NCBI GenBank assembly: GCA_038317685.1
Contig: JBBQBQ010000029.1
Location: 1-21,474 of the forward strand
DNA length: 21,474 nt
Direction of reading: 5' to 3'
Origin: JBBQBQ01 sp038317685
GTDB taxonomy: Bacteria > Desulfobacterota > Desulfuromonadia > Desulfuromonadales > DDH964
The notes under the pieces are model-generated. The model was not told where the DNA came from, did not search any database, and saw nothing but the letters and a program-made list of their open reading frames with translations. The translations under genes and the position numbers were made by a program. Shown here in pieces: positions 20,541-21,474 of this stretch. Each line of letters starts with the position of its first letter. Within the stretch, counting starts at the first letter, position 1.

Positions 20541-21412
20541 AACTGACCAAGGCCGGAGGCCTCTACATCCTGCTCACACTCCTCCTCGGCTTCGGCGCCG
20601 TCAATACCGGCAACAATCTCCTCTACCTGCTGGTTTCGGCGTTCCTCGGCTTCATGGCGGTCTCCGGGCTCCTCGGCCACAGCAACCTGACCGGGGTGAC
20701 GCTGACGGTGGAGACCCCGGAAGAGATCTACGACGGCATTGAAACGCTGCTGACCCTGCGCCTCGCCAATCGACGGCGCTGGCTCCCCGCCTGCCTGCTC
20801 CGGTTCGAGGTGCAGGGCGGCGGCGCCGGCTGTCACCTCCTTCCTCGCGGGGGCACCCGGTCGCTGGCCCTGCCGGTCACCTTTGCCGGCCGGGGAGTGC
20901 ACCGGCTCGAAGGGGCCCGGGTGATTTCCAACTTTCCCATCAACTTTTTCGTGCGCAGCCGCTTCCTCGTCCTCGACCAGAAGGTGACGGTCTTCCCGAC
21001 CCCCCGCCGGGTGCCGCTGCCGGCGACCGCCGGAACCCTGGCGACCCGGGGGGAGCGGGCGGCGGGCCGGGGCTACGAGGGGGAATTGACCCGCATCGGG
21101 GACTACCGCGGCGGCGAACCGTTGAAGCTGATCCACTGGAAACTTTCGGCCCGCCAGAACCACCTCATGGTCAAGGAACTCTCCGCGGCCGGCGCCCCGC
21201 CGCTCCTGATCGATCCGGCGCAGCTCCCGGGCAGCGGCCTGGAAGAGCGCCTCCGGGGGGCCTGCTGGCTGATCGGCGCCGCCTGGCGGGCCGGACGGCC
21301 GGTCGGCCTGCGCCTCGGCGCCGTCACCCTGCCGCCGGCCGTAGGCCGGACCCATAAACTCCGCCTCCTGACCGCCCTGGCCCGCTATGGTCAAAATCCG
21401 CACACCCCTTAA
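20537..21412 (+). CDS. DUF58-domain protein with probable CTG start overlapping moxR
   Basis: A protein of about 291 residues: two close N-terminal membrane helices (LYILLTLLLGFGAV and NLLYLLVSAFLGFMAVSGLL, about residues 8-45), a beta-rich region, and the DUF58 core with IGDYRGGEPLKLIHWKLSARQNHLMVKEL. The first in-frame ATG is at 20654, but starting there would cut off the conserved LTKAGGLYILL...NTGNNLLYLL segment. No ATG, GTG or TTG occurs in this frame between 20417 and 20654; the best candidate is a CTG at 20537 that overlaps the moxR stop as CTGA, allowing reinitiation. Partner of MoxR, membrane anchored, function in the envelope inferred. The 3' end overlaps the next gene by 26 nt. Confidence 0.85.
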   Translation: MKLTKAGGLYILLTLLLGFGAVNTGNNLLYLLVSAFLGFMAVSGLLGHSNLTGVTLTVETPEEIYDGIETLLTLRLANRRRWLPACLLRFEVQGGGAGCHLLPRGGTRSLALPVTFAGRGVHRLEGARVISNFPINFFVRSRFLVLDQKVTVFPTPRRVPLPATAGTLATRGERAAGRGYEGELTRIGDYRGGEPLKLIHWKLSARQNHLMVKELSAAGAPPLLIDPAQLPGSGLEERLRGACWLIGAAWRAGRPVGLRLGAVTLPPAVGRTHKLRLLTALARYGQNPHTP

Positions 21413-21474
21413 CCTGCTGACCTACGCCGCCTGCGCCCTCGGCGTGGCCCCCCTCTACTCTTTCCTGGAGGGAC
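21387..21474 (+). CDS. TgpA-like transglutaminase, N-terminal fragment
   Basis: The window ends 29 codons into this frame. The ATG at 21387 lies inside the 3' end of the DUF58 gene; the visible protein begins MVKIRTPLNLLTYAACALG and continues into a first hydrophobic helix. Position as third gene after MoxR and DUF58 and a basic start followed by a membrane helix both fit the TgpA/DUF3488 membrane transglutaminase usually found here. The sequence alone is too short to prove the family. Confidence 0.6.
   Translation, partial: MVKIRTPLNLLTYAACALGVAPLYSFLEG

Noticed and set aside
1..21474. tRNA genes, rRNA, CRISPR arrays, insertion sequences, c-di-GMP or other riboswitches
   Set aside because: Looked for by eye on both strands; no cloverleaf, spaced short direct repeats, transposase motif or riboswitch core was recognised.

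Overview
The window is a high-GC stretch of a bacterial chromosome, most likely from a Desulfuromonadales/Geobacter-like deltaproteobacterium. This is inferred from gene style: a split archaeal-type glutamate synthase rich in 4Fe-4S motifs, sigma-54 promoters on nitrogen genes, an ANTAR response regulator, and strong GGAGG ribosome binding sites. No rRNA, tRNA, CRISPR array, insertion sequence or phage gene was seen.

Layout: (1) 1-2360, all minus: the 5' end of a succinyl-CoA ligase beta gene with a near-consensus promoter and long leader, a small SH3/Sm-like protein, a TalC/FSA-family transaldolase, a PP0621-type membrane-anchored Cys protein and folK. (2) 2479-3959 plus: an AsmA-like protein. 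(3) 4036-5847 minus: a CLC chloride transporter/channel with CBS domains. (4) 5848-6958: a gene-poor 1.1 kb with hairpins and a decayed copy of a repeat found elsewhere in the window. (5) 6959-8231 minus: a two-gene overlapping operon, a YkgJ-type cysteine-cluster protein followed by a protein built of 14-residue Lys/Gln repeats; this is the best candidate here for an undescribed system. (6) 8391-8710: two tandem 152-bp structured repeats that supply terminators for the operon to their right. (7) 8719-13782 minus: a three-gene glutamate synthase operon behind a consensus sigma-54 promoter. (8) 14020-15442 minus: amtB with its own sigma-54 promoter and strong terminator. (9) 15559-16739 minus: a macro-domain protein and an ANTAR response regulator. 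(10) 16869-19544 plus: a receiver-PAS-GGDEF-EAL protein and a VOC-fold protein. (11) 19599-21474 plus: MoxR ATPase, DUF58 protein and the start of a TgpA-like transglutaminase.

Working together: regions 7-9 look like a nitrogen-assimilation block. AmtB imports ammonium, glutamate synthase turns glutamine and 2-oxoglutarate into glutamate, both promoters are of the nitrogen-starvation (sigma-54) type, and the ANTAR protein is of the RNA-binding antiterminator class known to act in nitrogen control. Several other genes (folK, the GGDEF-EAL gene, asmA, moxR, the Sm-like gene) have extended -10 promoters of the form TGCTAYAST or TGCTTTAAT; for folK and the GGDEF-EAL gene the predicted transcription start falls on or next to the start codon, suggesting leaderless mRNAs.
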